Position numbers and translations under genes: made by a program
Source: Phycisphaera sp.
GTDB taxonomy: Bacteria; Planctomycetota; Phycisphaerae; Phycisphaerales; Phycisphaeraceae
Direction: 5' to 3'
Assembly: GCA_028285385.1 (NCBI GenBank)
Contig: JANQPR010000095.1
Span: 1-58,286, forward strand
Length of the DNA stretch: 58,286 bases
Shown: one piece after another, positions 7,693 to 14,752 of the stretch
Position numbering within the stretch: position 1 is the first letter of the stretch
How the letters are laid out: each line of letters starts with the position of its first letter
Notes under the pieces: model-generated
Database searches by the model: none
Seen by the model: the letters and a program-made list of their open reading frames with translations, nothing else
What the model was told of the DNA's origin: nothing

Positions 7693-7707
7693 TCTCTCTC
7701 CTCTCCC

Positions 7708-7737
7708 GCCCGTCGGCTTAGCGCCGTCGGGCGTTTT
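7708..7737 (+). terminator. Rho-independent terminator before rep
   Basis: The arms gcccgtcggc and gccgtcgggc form a ten-base stem with one mismatch around a five-base loop, followed by gtttt. It separates the two small early genes from the rep gene and would limit read-through. Confidence 0.7.
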
Positions 7738-7754
7738 CACGCACGGACGCAAGG

Positions 7755-9140
7755 ATGCCCCGAAGCATCATCCCCGACATCATCCGGCAGCACGGCACGG
7801 ACCGCCCCGACCTGGTGTGCGACCTGTTGCGTTACCGGGACCGGATGAAGGCCAACCCCCAAGCCCTGCTCGATTCGCTCGACCGCGAGGACGAACAGCG
7901 GACCATCAACGCGTACCACCGCGCTGCTGCCCGTGAGTCGACGTTCCTGCGGGGTGGGGGGGGCGTCGGGGTGCAGGGGGCGGGCGTTAAGCCCCCTGCG
8001 TGCGGCCCGTCAGGGCCGGCGGCAGCCGACTCCAACCCGCAGGACTACTTGATACATGAACCTAACTGCGCCACACCCGCGCATCAGGCTACCGCTGCGC
8101 ACGATCTCGACGACCACACTCAAGGCGTGGAAGACCGCTGCGACCGCTTTGCGGGCGCGAAGCTCCAAGGGTTCGAGATCGCTCGGTGGTTGGAGTCAGA
8201 GCATCGGCGGGAGGATCAACTGCACCCGTCGATGGACGAGCTCGCCCACGACCTGCGTCGGTGCGGGCGCGTGCTTCACTTCCACGAGTACGCGGACCTA
8301 GGAGAGAACCGGCTGGTTGCGGCGAAGTTCTGTCAGCGGCCGTTGCTCTGCCCGTGCTGCGCGATCCGACGTGCGGCGAAGATGATGCGGCGTTACGCCC
8401 CGCTGCTGCTCGACGCGATCAACACCGAAGCGCTAGACCCGTGGCTGGTGACGTTCACGGTGAAGGATGGCCCGGACCTGGTCGAACGGCTCAGGCACCT
8501 TAAGAACGCGATGCGGAGGGTGAACGAAGATGCGAGGCGCTATCGCACGTGGATTGAAACGGGCCTGGGTCGTCGTCGCGCTGCGACGCCTTGGGCGGAC
8601 GTTGCGGGCGCTGTGTACAGCATCGAGGTGAAGCGGGGCCGCAACTCGGGGCAGTGGCACCCGCACGCCCACGCGGTGGCGTTGTTGCCCACGGGCAAGA
8701 CGCTCGATCAGGAACAACTTTCGGAACACTGGCGGAGGGTCACCGGTGACTCATTCATTGTCGATTGTCGTCGCTTCCGGTCTGCTGATCGCCTCCGTGG
8801 TGTTGCCGATGTTGACGATGCTCTGGGTGACCTGGTGGGCGATCTGGTCGAGGTCATCAAATATGCGGTCAAGTTTTCCGGGATGGAGCCGGCTGATGTC
8901 TACCACGCGTTCGCGCGTGTTCGTGAGCATCGCATGCGTCTTCTCGGCCGGCTTGGTTGTCTTCACGGTTGGGGCCTCGATCCTTCGTATCTGGACGCAC
9001 CGCTAGAGGCGGACGACCTGCCGTTCGTCGAGGCGATCGCCACGTACGTGGGCGACGACGGTTATTCGATTGAGCGGGTGCAGGGTGCCCCGCGCAAGAG
9101 CACACTTGTCGAGGATGAATCATGCGCTGTGCCGTTTTGA
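7755..9140 (+). CDS. Rolling-circle replication initiator (Rep, HUH endonuclease)
   Basis: 461 residues. The protein has the layout of plasmid/phage Rep_1-type initiators: a zinc-finger-like CPCC motif (C199, C201, C202), the metal-binding HUH motif HPHAH (H302, H304, H306) in the context GQWHPHAHAVALL, and a downstream catalytic tyrosine in IKYAVKF (Y370). Such proteins nick the plus-strand origin and become covalently joined to the 5' end. Residues about 65-100 are a Gly/Pro/Ala-rich linker. The start at 7755 follows a weak aagg; the first ~60 residues are helical and less conserved in appearance. The 3' end overlaps the next gene by 19 bases in another frame. Together with the coat, Zot and secretin genes it identifies the element as an inovirus. 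Confidence 0.88.
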   Translation: MPRSIIPDIIRQHGTDRPDLVCDLLRYRDRMKANPQALLDSLDREDEQRTINAYHRAAARESTFLRGGGGVGVQGAGVKPPACGPSGPAAADSNPQDYLIHEPNCATPAHQATAAHDLDDHTQGVEDRCDRFAGAKLQGFEIARWLESEHRREDQLHPSMDELAHDLRRCGRVLHFHEYADLGENRLVAAKFCQRPLLCPCCAIRRAAKMMRRYAPLLLDAINTEALDPWLVTFTVKDGPDLVERLRHLKNAMRRVNEDARRYRTWIETGLGRRRAATPWADVAGAVYSIEVKRGRNSGQWHPHAHAVALLPTGKTLDQEQLSEHWRRVTGDSFIVDCRRFRSADRLRGVADVDDALGDLVGDLVEVIKYAVKFSGMEPADVYHAFARVREHRMRLLGRLGCLHGWGLDPSYLDAPLEADDLPFVEAIATYVGDDGYSIERVQGAPRKSTLVEDESCAVPF

Positions 9141-9589
9141 CGTTGGGTGTGTTGTGTTCGGTCACGGCGTTGGCCGCGCCGGTCACGCTGGACGTGACGC
9201 ACTTCGGGGAGGGCCCCGGCGTAACGCTGGTCGAGTTCGGCTTTGACGGCGACACCGATTGGCGGGTGGGGGGTGCGGTCGAGACGGTGACCATCGACAA
9301 CCCCGGCCGGGTGTACTACCGAGCGAACGGTGACGACGGGACGATTACAGGAGCGGACCTCCCCGACCTGACCGGAGCAACGACACTGCAGGTGGCCGCG
9401 TCGGACTACCGCCTCTACGGTGCGCCACTCCCGTCGCTGAACTTTCAGGTCGACGGTGGATCGACGATCAGCGGCACGGTCACGGCCGGGGGGACACCGT
9501 CTTTCATTCCGGAGCCGGGAACGGCAGCGCTAACGGCTCTGGGTCTCTTGTTGCTGTCACCGACGCGATCGACGTTCCGGCGTCGGTAG
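9122..9589 (+). CDS. Phage-encoded secreted protein with PEP-CTERM sorting signal
   Basis: 155 residues; the ATG lies inside the end of rep (19-base overlap). A clear Sec signal peptide (MRCAVLTLGVLCSVTALAAP) is followed by about 100 residues of beta-rich sequence and a C-terminus that looks exactly like a PEP-CTERM signal: FIPEPGTAALTALGLLLL, then a basic tail TFRRR. PEP-CTERM is normally found on host surface proteins processed by exosortase. Finding it inside the coat-gene block of a filamentous phage suggests capture of a host sorting route, perhaps for a minor coat or surface-remodelling protein. The function is unknown; the signal itself is visible directly. Confidence 0.75.
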   Translation: MRCAVLTLGVLCSVTALAAPVTLDVTHFGEGPGVTLVEFGFDGDTDWRVGGAVETVTIDNPGRVYYRANGDDGTITGADLPDLTGATTLQVAASDYRLYGAPLPSLNFQVDGGSTISGTVTAGGTPSFIPEPGTAALTALGLLLLSPTRSTFRRR

Positions 9590-9687
9590 CGTCGTCCCTG
9601 GCGGCGGCTGCGGCAGCTGCGGTGTCGGTGGCCGGACTGGTCATCGCGTTCGCCACCGGCTGGTGGCTCGTTGGGATGATCAAGTGA
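9529..9687 (+). pseudogene. Coat-protein-like transmembrane segment without its own start
   Basis: In a frame different from the PEP-CTERM gene, this segment encodes VTDAIDVPASVASSL, a hydrophobic helix VAGLVIAFATGWW and a short tail LVGMIK before a stop at 9685-9687. It matches the major coat candidate at 10056-10235 (VTDAIDYAGSTSAAL, then AGFTIAFGIGWW). I find no ATG, GTG or TTG in frame near its beginning, and the frame stays open upstream through the PEP-CTERM gene. It is either a decayed coat gene or the 3' part of a protein made by frameshifting from the upstream gene. Confidence 0.5.
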
Positions 9688-9776
9688 CCAGTTACACGCA
9701 GGGCATCGAGACGGCATTTCGTTCTGAAACGAACAGCTCTCATGATGAGCTTTGAAAGACGACGGAGGCCGGGACG

Positions 9777-9887
9777 ATGGAAGATTTCGGAACTCATCTG
9801 CTTGAAGGCGCGGGATTCACATTTGTTTTTTTCTGCGTCTATAGCCTCGTGATCTGGATCCTTGTGAGGGTCTGTGATGACCTTTAG
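9777..9887 (+). CDS. 36-residue one-helix protein (minor coat candidate)
   Basis: A good ribosome binding site (ggagg) lies nine bases before the ATG. The peptide is MEDFGTHLLEGAG, then a hydrophobic helix (FTFVFFCVYSLVIWILV) and a short RVCDDL tail. Size and single helix fit the tiny minor coat proteins (pVII/pIX type) that cap filamentous virions. The next gene overlaps its end by 11 bases. Homology cannot be claimed at this length. Confidence 0.55.
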   Translation: MEDFGTHLLEGAGFTFVFFCVYSLVIWILVRVCDDL

Positions 9888-10017
9888 CGAGTACGTCGAG
9901 ACCTGGCTGCCGGTGTTGGGCGCGGGCATCTCCGTGGGCATGGCGGTGACGTTCATCACCCACGTCGCGGGCATCCCGATGCGTTTCATCACGCACGCGG
10001 CACGATCTCTTGATTGA
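9877..10017 (+). CDS. 46-residue one-helix protein (minor coat candidate)
   Basis: It starts inside the previous gene (atgacc) and encodes MTFSEYVETWLPV followed by a Gly/Ala/Val-rich helix and a weakly basic C-terminus. It is one of four one-helix proteins in a row ahead of the large phage structural genes. A minor coat role is inferred from size and position only. Confidence 0.5.
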   Translation: MTFSEYVETWLPVLGAGISVGMAVTFITHVAGIPMRFITHAARSLD

Positions 10018-10055
10018 TGGGAGACACGAACGCCCAGTGGGCAAGGAAGGTTCTG

Positions 10056-10235
10056 ATGTTTGGTGGCATCTTTGGGCAGGCTCCCGCGGTGACGGTCACG
10101 GACGCGATCGACTACGCGGGCTCCACGTCGGCGGCGTTGACGACCGGCGGCACGGCCATGGTGGCGGTCGCGGGTTTCACCATCGCTTTCGGCATCGGTT
10201 GGTGGGTCGTCCGCAAGATCCGCAAGCCGCAGTGA
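10056..10235 (+). CDS. Major coat protein candidate (inovirus pVIII-like)
   Basis: 59 residues from the ATG at 10056, chosen because aaggaagg lies six bases upstream; an in-frame ATG at 10017 would add 13 residues. The N-terminus MFGGIFGQAPA could be a short leader. The mature part begins VTVTDAIDYAG, has a small-residue transmembrane helix (AMVAVAGFTIAFGIGWW) and ends with the basic RKIRKPQ that contacts DNA in pVIII-type proteins. A terminator follows at once, as is usual behind gene VIII, which must be highly expressed relative to its neighbours. It is homologous to the startless segment at 9529-9687. Confidence 0.72.
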   Translation: MFGGIFGQAPAVTVTDAIDYAGSTSAALTTGGTAMVAVAGFTIAFGIGWWVVRKIRKPQ

Positions 10236-10247
10236 CTCCCATCGGCT

Positions 10248-10277
10248 CGTCGCCCATCGTCGGGCGGCGGGTCTTTT
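10248..10277 (+). terminator. Terminator behind the major coat gene
   Basis: An eight-base stem (cgtcgccc with gggcggcg, one G-U pair) around a six-base loop is followed by tctttt. It lies 13 bases behind the coat stop codon. A partial terminator here would separate abundant coat mRNA from the downstream structural genes. Confidence 0.6.
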
Positions 10278-10302
10278 CTCGTACGGAAGGCAGACATGCA
10301 CG

Positions 10303-10446
10303 ATGACCGAAGCCCAGGCCGATCAGTTGATCCAGCTCGTCGAGTTCATCGCGTGGGCGGGCGTGTCCGCCATTGGCTTCGCGATCGGCGTGCTCGTCAT
10401 GCTGGTGCTCATGCGTTCGGTGTCGCGTACCTGGCAATCGCTGTGA
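10303..10446 (+). CDS. 47-residue one-helix protein (minor coat candidate)
   Basis: From the ATG at 10303 (ggaagg about 12 bases upstream) it encodes MTEAQADQLIQLVEF, a transmembrane helix (AWAGVSAIGFAIGVLVMLVLM) and a short basic end RSVSRTWQSL. The stop codon overlaps the GTG start of the next gene (gtga). Size and membrane layout fit an inovirus minor coat protein. Confidence 0.55.
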   Translation: MTEAQADQLIQLVEFIAWAGVSAIGFAIGVLVMLVLMRSVSRTWQSL

Positions 10447-11447
10447 ACGCGTCGGCGGCGTGGACGTCGATTCAAGTCAGCGAATCGGTGAATCACTCCC
10501 GTCACGTGGCGACCAAGGTCTTTGACGGGGCAACGGGCACGTACACGATCGCCGCGAAGCAAGGGGCGGTGACGCAGGGGAACTGGGCTCACACCTGGGG
10601 GCTGGTCGCGGGTGCGGCGCAGATGCTCACCAGTTACAACCCGACGACGCAGTTCAATGTGCCCCTGCAGTCGCAGGTCGACGCGTATGTCGATGGCGCG
10701 GGTTTTCACTTCGAGGATTTCCTCGAGTTGGGCATGCGCTTTTTCCGCGACCCGATCGACCTCACGACGGGAGACCTGACGGTCGAGACCGAGTGGACGG
10801 CGGCGGACGTGTCAGCGGTGCGGAACGCCGTGGAGAACAGCCTGGCGCTCGACCAGATCTACCAGCAGGCCATGCTGACGTGGATTCAGAGCGACCTCTC
10901 GGTTCAGCAGGGCATGAGCAACGACGTCGCCGAGTTGGTCGCGATCGGACAAGACCTGTTCTCCGAAGTGGGGGACATCGGGATCGATGTCAGCAACATC
11001 ACACCGGCGATTCAGGCGTTGGATCAAACCACGGCGGACATGTCGGATGCGTTGCAGACGGGACCGGTTGGCACCGTGGCGCCCGCGCCGCTGTCGGGCC
11101 CGGCGTTGACGCCACCCGAGTTTGTACCGCCGTCGGGATCGTTGAAGGGCGAGATCGAGAGCACGCCGCGTCGAACGGTGGCGGACGTGGAACCGGACGC
11201 GACGAACGAACGGCCGGTGTTGATGGAGCCGATCGAGTTCGACTGGATCCCGACGGGCAACACCGGCCCGGCCCCGCTGTTGAACTTTCCGATCAACCTG
11301 TCGGCGGTGGGTGGGCCGACGCTGAACTTCGCGGCGGACATGTCGTGGTACGACGGCGAACTCCGGGCGTTGGTGCACACGGCGATCCTGGCGGTCGTGA
11401 CGATCGGGGCGGCCGGCTACCTGTACGAAGAGTTCAGGAGGGCCTAG
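10443..11447 (+). CDS. Large C-terminally anchored phage protein (pIII-like adsorption protein candidate)
   Basis: 334 residues from the GTG at 10443, chosen for its four-base overlap with the previous stop; the frame is open upstream to an ATG at 10296, but that extension is an Arg-rich shadow of the small coat gene. After a soluble N-terminal domain, the middle (about 200-290) is rich in Pro, Thr and acidic residues, and the protein ends with one hydrophobic helix (HTAILAVVTIGAAGYLY) and EEFRRA. A C-terminal anchor on a large protein, placed between the coat genes and pVI/Zot genes, is the hallmark of the receptor-binding pIII protein. No classic signal peptide is seen with this start, which is odd. 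I do not recognise the sequence family. Confidence 0.6.
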   Translation: MNASAAWTSIQVSESVNHSRHVATKVFDGATGTYTIAAKQGAVTQGNWAHTWGLVAGAAQMLTSYNPTTQFNVPLQSQVDAYVDGAGFHFEDFLELGMRFFRDPIDLTTGDLTVETEWTAADVSAVRNAVENSLALDQIYQQAMLTWIQSDLSVQQGMSNDVAELVAIGQDLFSEVGDIGIDVSNITPAIQALDQTTADMSDALQTGPVGTVAPAPLSGPALTPPEFVPPSGSLKGEIESTPRRTVADVEPDATNERPVLMEPIEFDWIPTGNTGPAPLLNFPINLSAVGGPTLNFAADMSWYDGELRALVHTAILAVVTIGAAGYLYEEFRRA

Positions 11448-11450
11448 CCG

Positions 11451-11915
11451 ATGTGGGACTGGCTCGTCGATCTCCTGCAAGGCGTCGTCGACTCGTTGGT
11501 TCAGATCGCGCTGGACCTGCTCGCGATCGGTGTGGGGTACGTCGAGCAGTACTTCGACTGGTTGGCGGGGATCTACCTCCACATCGTGGCGTTGGCGATC
11601 GAGTTCCTCGCGGAGTGGTGGCCGCCGTTCATCGAATGGCTGTGGGGCGTCGCGGAAGACGGGTACGACTGGTTCTGGTTGAAGTCGGCGGCGTTCCTGG
11701 AATGGTTTTGGGCCGAGATGGAGGCGAGGGGGGTCAACATCCGGCCGGACGCGTTGATCGACGCGTGGAACGGGCTGCAGCCGATCTATCAGCCTGTGGA
11801 CTGGCTGTTACCCGTGACCGAATCGGTGACGGTGTTCGCCGGGTTCTTCACGCTGGCGTTTGGTGTGCGGGCGTTTCGTTGGATCAAGTCCTTCATCCCG
11901 ACGCTGGGTGACTGA
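11451..11915 (+). CDS. Multi-helix membrane protein (pVI-like)
   Basis: 154 residues, very hydrophobic and Trp-rich (WWPPFIEWLWG, DWFWLKSAAFLEWFW). There are two or three membrane segments, the last being VFAGFFTLAFGVRAF followed by RWIKSFIPTLGD. Inoviruses encode a hydrophobic pVI protein directly between the pIII gene and the Zot/pI gene, which is the position here. Its stop overlaps the next start by one base (tgatg). The assignment rests on order and membrane character. Confidence 0.6.
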   Translation: MWDWLVDLLQGVVDSLVQIALDLLAIGVGYVEQYFDWLAGIYLHIVALAIEFLAEWWPPFIEWLWGVAEDGYDWFWLKSAAFLEWFWAEMEARGVNIRPDALIDAWNGLQPIYQPVDWLLPVTESVTVFAGFFTLAFGVRAFRWIKSFIPTLGD

Positions 11916-13387
11916 TGCCGCGGCCGCTCACCACCGGCATCTACGGCATCGTGGGACGCCCCGGCTCGGGCAAGTCGCTCCTGGCGGTCCGCGAGATGAA
12001 ACGCATCGTCATTGAGGAACGCCGGCCGGTTTACACATCGGTGCCGATAGAGCCCATCAAGTTCCGGGCGTGGATCGCGTGGCGGATGGCCCACGGCGGA
12101 CGGAACATCTGGTCGTGTCGCAAGGTCGGCAACCTCGTACGCACGTGCACGCGGGTTCACTTCGACGCGTTTTGTCAACGGTTGCAACGGATCAGCCAGA
12201 CGACGGAGCACGTCATCATCGAGCGGGGCGGCGACCCGAACGACCTCGCGGCGATGGACGTGATGGTGCACAAGGAGTGCGTCTACGAGGCGATGCGTCG
12301 CGTGACCGAGCAGCACGGCGAGCCGATCGTCACGGGCAGGGGGGCGAACTGGTTCCCGCCCGGGTCGTGCTTCTTCCTCGACGAGATACACAAGTGGTAC
12401 CCGAGCACGAACCGGCAGGAAGACCCGGCCATCCTCGCCTTTACGTCGATGCACCGGCACCTTCAGATGTGTGTTTTCGTCATTACGCAGCGCTGGAAGA
12501 ACGTCTCGTTGACGTGGCGGGCGATGAGCGAAGAAGTCTGGCACGCGATCAACTTTTCGAAGATGCCGTTGTTGGGCCCGTTCCGGCTGCACAAGTGGAT
12601 CAACATCTTCCACTTCACGCGGTGGCAGGGCATCGACATCGACAACGACACGGACAAGCCCAAGATCGGGGCCAAGCCGATCTTGCGCGAGTACTACTGC
12701 CCGGAGCTGACCGGGGCCCGCGAGTACGACGTGTACCGCTCGTACTCGCACGGCGGCGACCTGGCGGATCAGCAACACGAGATGGCGGTGACGGCGGCGG
12801 CGATGATGGGGCAGCCGCCACCAGAAAGGGACGCGGCGATGGCGGGCAAAGAGAAGCGTTGGAACCCGGTCGGTTGGTTCACGAAGAACTTCATCCGGAT
12901 CGCGGTGCTGTACCTGGTCTTTTCTCTCGGATGGTGGATGAAGCCGGACGGGACGGCCGGCGGGAGCGACACCGCGGAGGCGGCGGCCGCGGAGCAGGAG
13001 CCGGTGTCGGTGGACGCCGGCCCGGCGGTGGGGCGGCAGGGGCGTCCCACCCTGCCCCGGTTCGGGTTCCAGGAAGGGCGGCGTATCTCCGGGATGCGCA
13101 ACGAGGGCGTGCAGGTCGGCACGCGGTTTATCGCAATGGGAGACACACTCGATGGGATGTACCTTGTTGGCGTGGAGGCGGCGGAGGGCGACTCTGCCTG
13201 GCTGTCTCCGATGGGTGACGTGTGGCGTTGGCGTGCTGGCGGCGACCCTGAGCCCGGGGTGCTCCCGGCCGAGCTTGCTCCCCGAGTCGAGCCGCTCCGT
13301 CGAGAGCTCCTTGCCCGAGCAGCGCTTGCCGAGGCTGCCGCGCGGGCGTCAGTCGACGACCCTGCCCGACCACGGGCCGGAGGTTGA
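11915..13387 (+). CDS. Zot-like assembly ATPase (inovirus pI)
   Basis: 490 residues. The N-terminal domain starts GIYGIVGRPGSGKSLLA with a Walker A motif (G14-S21, K20) and has a Walker B motif SCFFLDEIHKW (D156, E157), as in the zonular occludens toxin family. This inner-membrane ATPase drives extrusion of filamentous phage. A single membrane helix (IRIAVLYLVFSLGWW) lies near 328-342, followed by a periplasmic part of about 145 residues rich in Ala and Glu. The secretin gene begins inside its 3' end, in another frame. Zot is the diagnostic inovirus gene and anchors the identification of the whole block. Confidence 0.88.
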   Translation: MPRPLTTGIYGIVGRPGSGKSLLAVREMKRIVIEERRPVYTSVPIEPIKFRAWIAWRMAHGGRNIWSCRKVGNLVRTCTRVHFDAFCQRLQRISQTTEHVIIERGGDPNDLAAMDVMVHKECVYEAMRRVTEQHGEPIVTGRGANWFPPGSCFFLDEIHKWYPSTNRQEDPAILAFTSMHRHLQMCVFVITQRWKNVSLTWRAMSEEVWHAINFSKMPLLGPFRLHKWINIFHFTRWQGIDIDNDTDKPKIGAKPILREYYCPELTGAREYDVYRSYSHGGDLADQQHEMAVTAAAMMGQPPPERDAAMAGKEKRWNPVGWFTKNFIRIAVLYLVFSLGWWMKPDGTAGGSDTAEAAAAEQEPVSVDAGPAVGRQGRPTLPRFGFQEGRRISGMRNEGVQVGTRFIAMGDTLDGMYLVGVEAAEGDSAWLSPMGDVWRWRAGGDPEPGVLPAELAPRVEPLRRELLARAALAEAAARASVDDPARPRAGG

Positions 13388-14591
13388 GCTGGCGGGCCTG
13401 TTCCGCGGCACGCCGCTGGAGCTGATCGAGTACGTCGGCGAGCAGGGCATCGTGCTGGCACTCGGTGAAGGCGTTGAGATCTTCGACGACGAAGAGGCGG
13501 CGGCGTTGCGTGCTCAGTGGGGCCGTGGCGTGCCGGCGTCGGACGCGCTGAAGGTCATCGCCAGCCAACTCGGCGAGGGCGTCCACGTTCTGCGTCGCGG
13601 CCCGGTGGCGTACGTGCTCGGCGTCCCGGCCGACGACGACCTGATCGCCCGCGTGTTCCACGCCCCAGGCACGGACGCGGAGGAACTCCGCACGGCCGTC
13701 GAGGCGTTGGCGACCGACTCGGCCAAGGTGGCGGCGGTGGGGGACGCGCTCGTCATCCGCGACACGGTGGCGGGCATCGCCAACGTCGAGGCGTTGTTCC
13801 AGTCGCTGCAGTCGGCCCGCGGGCAGTGGTGGTGCTCGGTGCAGTTTCTCGAAGTGTCGGCGACGGGAGCCGAACGCCTCGGCATCGATTGGACGGCGTT
13901 GGCCGAGGCGGACCTGTCGCTCGTGTTTGGTGACGGGTCACTCCAGGCCGCCGAACTGTTCACGGCACGCCTACGCGGCCTCCTCGAGCTCGAGAAGAGC
14001 GAGCAGCACGTCCGGCAGGTCACGAGCGTCCGGCTGCACGTCGTAGAAGGGCGGGACGCGACGTTCCAGGTGGGCGAGACGATCCCGGTGCCGGGTCAGT
14101 CGACGCTCACCGATGGGGGGGCGTTGCGTCAGGACTTCGAGGAGATCGACACGGGCGTCCTGCTCCGTGTTGGCGTGCGCACCGAACCCGACAACCGGTT
14201 ACGGGTCCTGGTCGAACCGGAGATCTCAAGCGTCGCCGGCTTCATCGAGCAACGCCCGATCCGCACACGGCGACGGGTGCAGACCGAAGCCGTTCTCGAA
14301 CCCGGCGGGGCGTTGATCGTGGGTGGCTTCACGTCGTCGGAGTACTCTTCGGGCTCGAACGGACTCGCGGGCAAGATGTTCCGACCCGGCTACACGGCCG
14401 ACCGCCACGACCGCAGCGCCACCCGGCTGTACATCGTGGTCCGCGTGATCGACCCGCTGCAGGTGTCGGCGGCGGTCGCGGCCGTCCCGACCGAGATCGA
14501 GTTGGCCCGCAAGTTTCCTGCGTGGTCCCCCGACGCGATCGACGAGTACCGATCGCACCTGATCGGCGAGGCGATCGAACAGGGCCGGTGA
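13215..14591 (+). CDS. Phage secretin (inovirus pIV-like outer-membrane channel)
   Basis: 458 residues from a GTG at 13215, which gives a short signal peptide with a possible lipobox (AATLSPGC); an ATG at 13152 in the same frame is an alternative. The gene overlaps the Zot gene by about 170 bases. An N-domain region (ELAGLFRGTPLELIEYVGEQ...) precedes the C-terminal secretin domain, seen as VRLHVVEGRDATFQVGETIPVPGQ, FEEIDTGVLLRVGVR and LRVLVEPEIS. Secretins form the outer-membrane pore for virion exit, which fits a diderm host. Its last ~200 bases are repeated at 3349-3600 and 4721-5013. The cargo gene follows behind the conserved hairpin. Confidence 0.82.
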   Translation: MTCGVGVLAATLSPGCSRPSLLPESSRSVESSLPEQRLPRLPRGRQSTTLPDHGPEVELAGLFRGTPLELIEYVGEQGIVLALGEGVEIFDDEEAAALRAQWGRGVPASDALKVIASQLGEGVHVLRRGPVAYVLGVPADDDLIARVFHAPGTDAEELRTAVEALATDSAKVAAVGDALVIRDTVAGIANVEALFQSLQSARGQWWCSVQFLEVSATGAERLGIDWTALAEADLSLVFGDGSLQAAELFTARLRGLLELEKSEQHVRQVTSVRLHVVEGRDATFQVGETIPVPGQSTLTDGGALRQDFEEIDTGVLLRVGVRTEPDNRLRVLVEPEISSVAGFIEQRPIRTRRRVQTEAVLEPGGALIVGGFTSSEYSSGSNGLAGKMFRPGYTADRHDRSATRLYIVVRVIDPLQVSAAVAAVPTEIELARKFPAWSPDAIDEYRSHLIGEAIEQGR

Positions 14592-14682
14592 ACGTAGCCG
14601 GGACATCCCGCCGGCTGTGCCGGTGGGTGCCCGGCGACCGGCCCGCGACCGGCCGGGTTGAGATCAACCCGGCCGCGGGCCG
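14390..14682 (+). repeat. Copy C of the secretin 3'-end repeat (end of the intact gene plus hairpin)
   Basis: 293 bases, gapless against copy B. It comprises the last 202 bases of the intact secretin gene and 91 bases behind it. The non-coding part ends in an inverted repeat with 11-base arms (ggccgggttga and tcaacccggcc, two bases between). The hairpin may stop transcription, although no T-run follows, or may be a recombination or replication structure. Conservation of the non-coding part in copies B and C, with unrelated genes behind them, marks the border of the cargo slot. Confidence 0.88.
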
Positions 14683-14752
14683 AAGAAACCTAGACAGGCC
14701 GAAACAGTGAAACGAAGCCAACTGGCGTAAGGACTAGAATCATGGGCACGCT

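Noticed and set aside
10296-10442. N-terminal extension of the pIII-like protein from an ATG at 10296
   Set aside because: The extension is Arg-rich and in the shadow of a small one-helix coat gene; a GTG overlapping that gene's stop is a better start.
14390-14682. The secretin repeat as the phage attachment site itself
   Set aside because: Its hairpin has only two bases between arms, unlike Xer core sites, and better dif-like sites bound the unit; the repeats are explained by shared gene order in tandem units.
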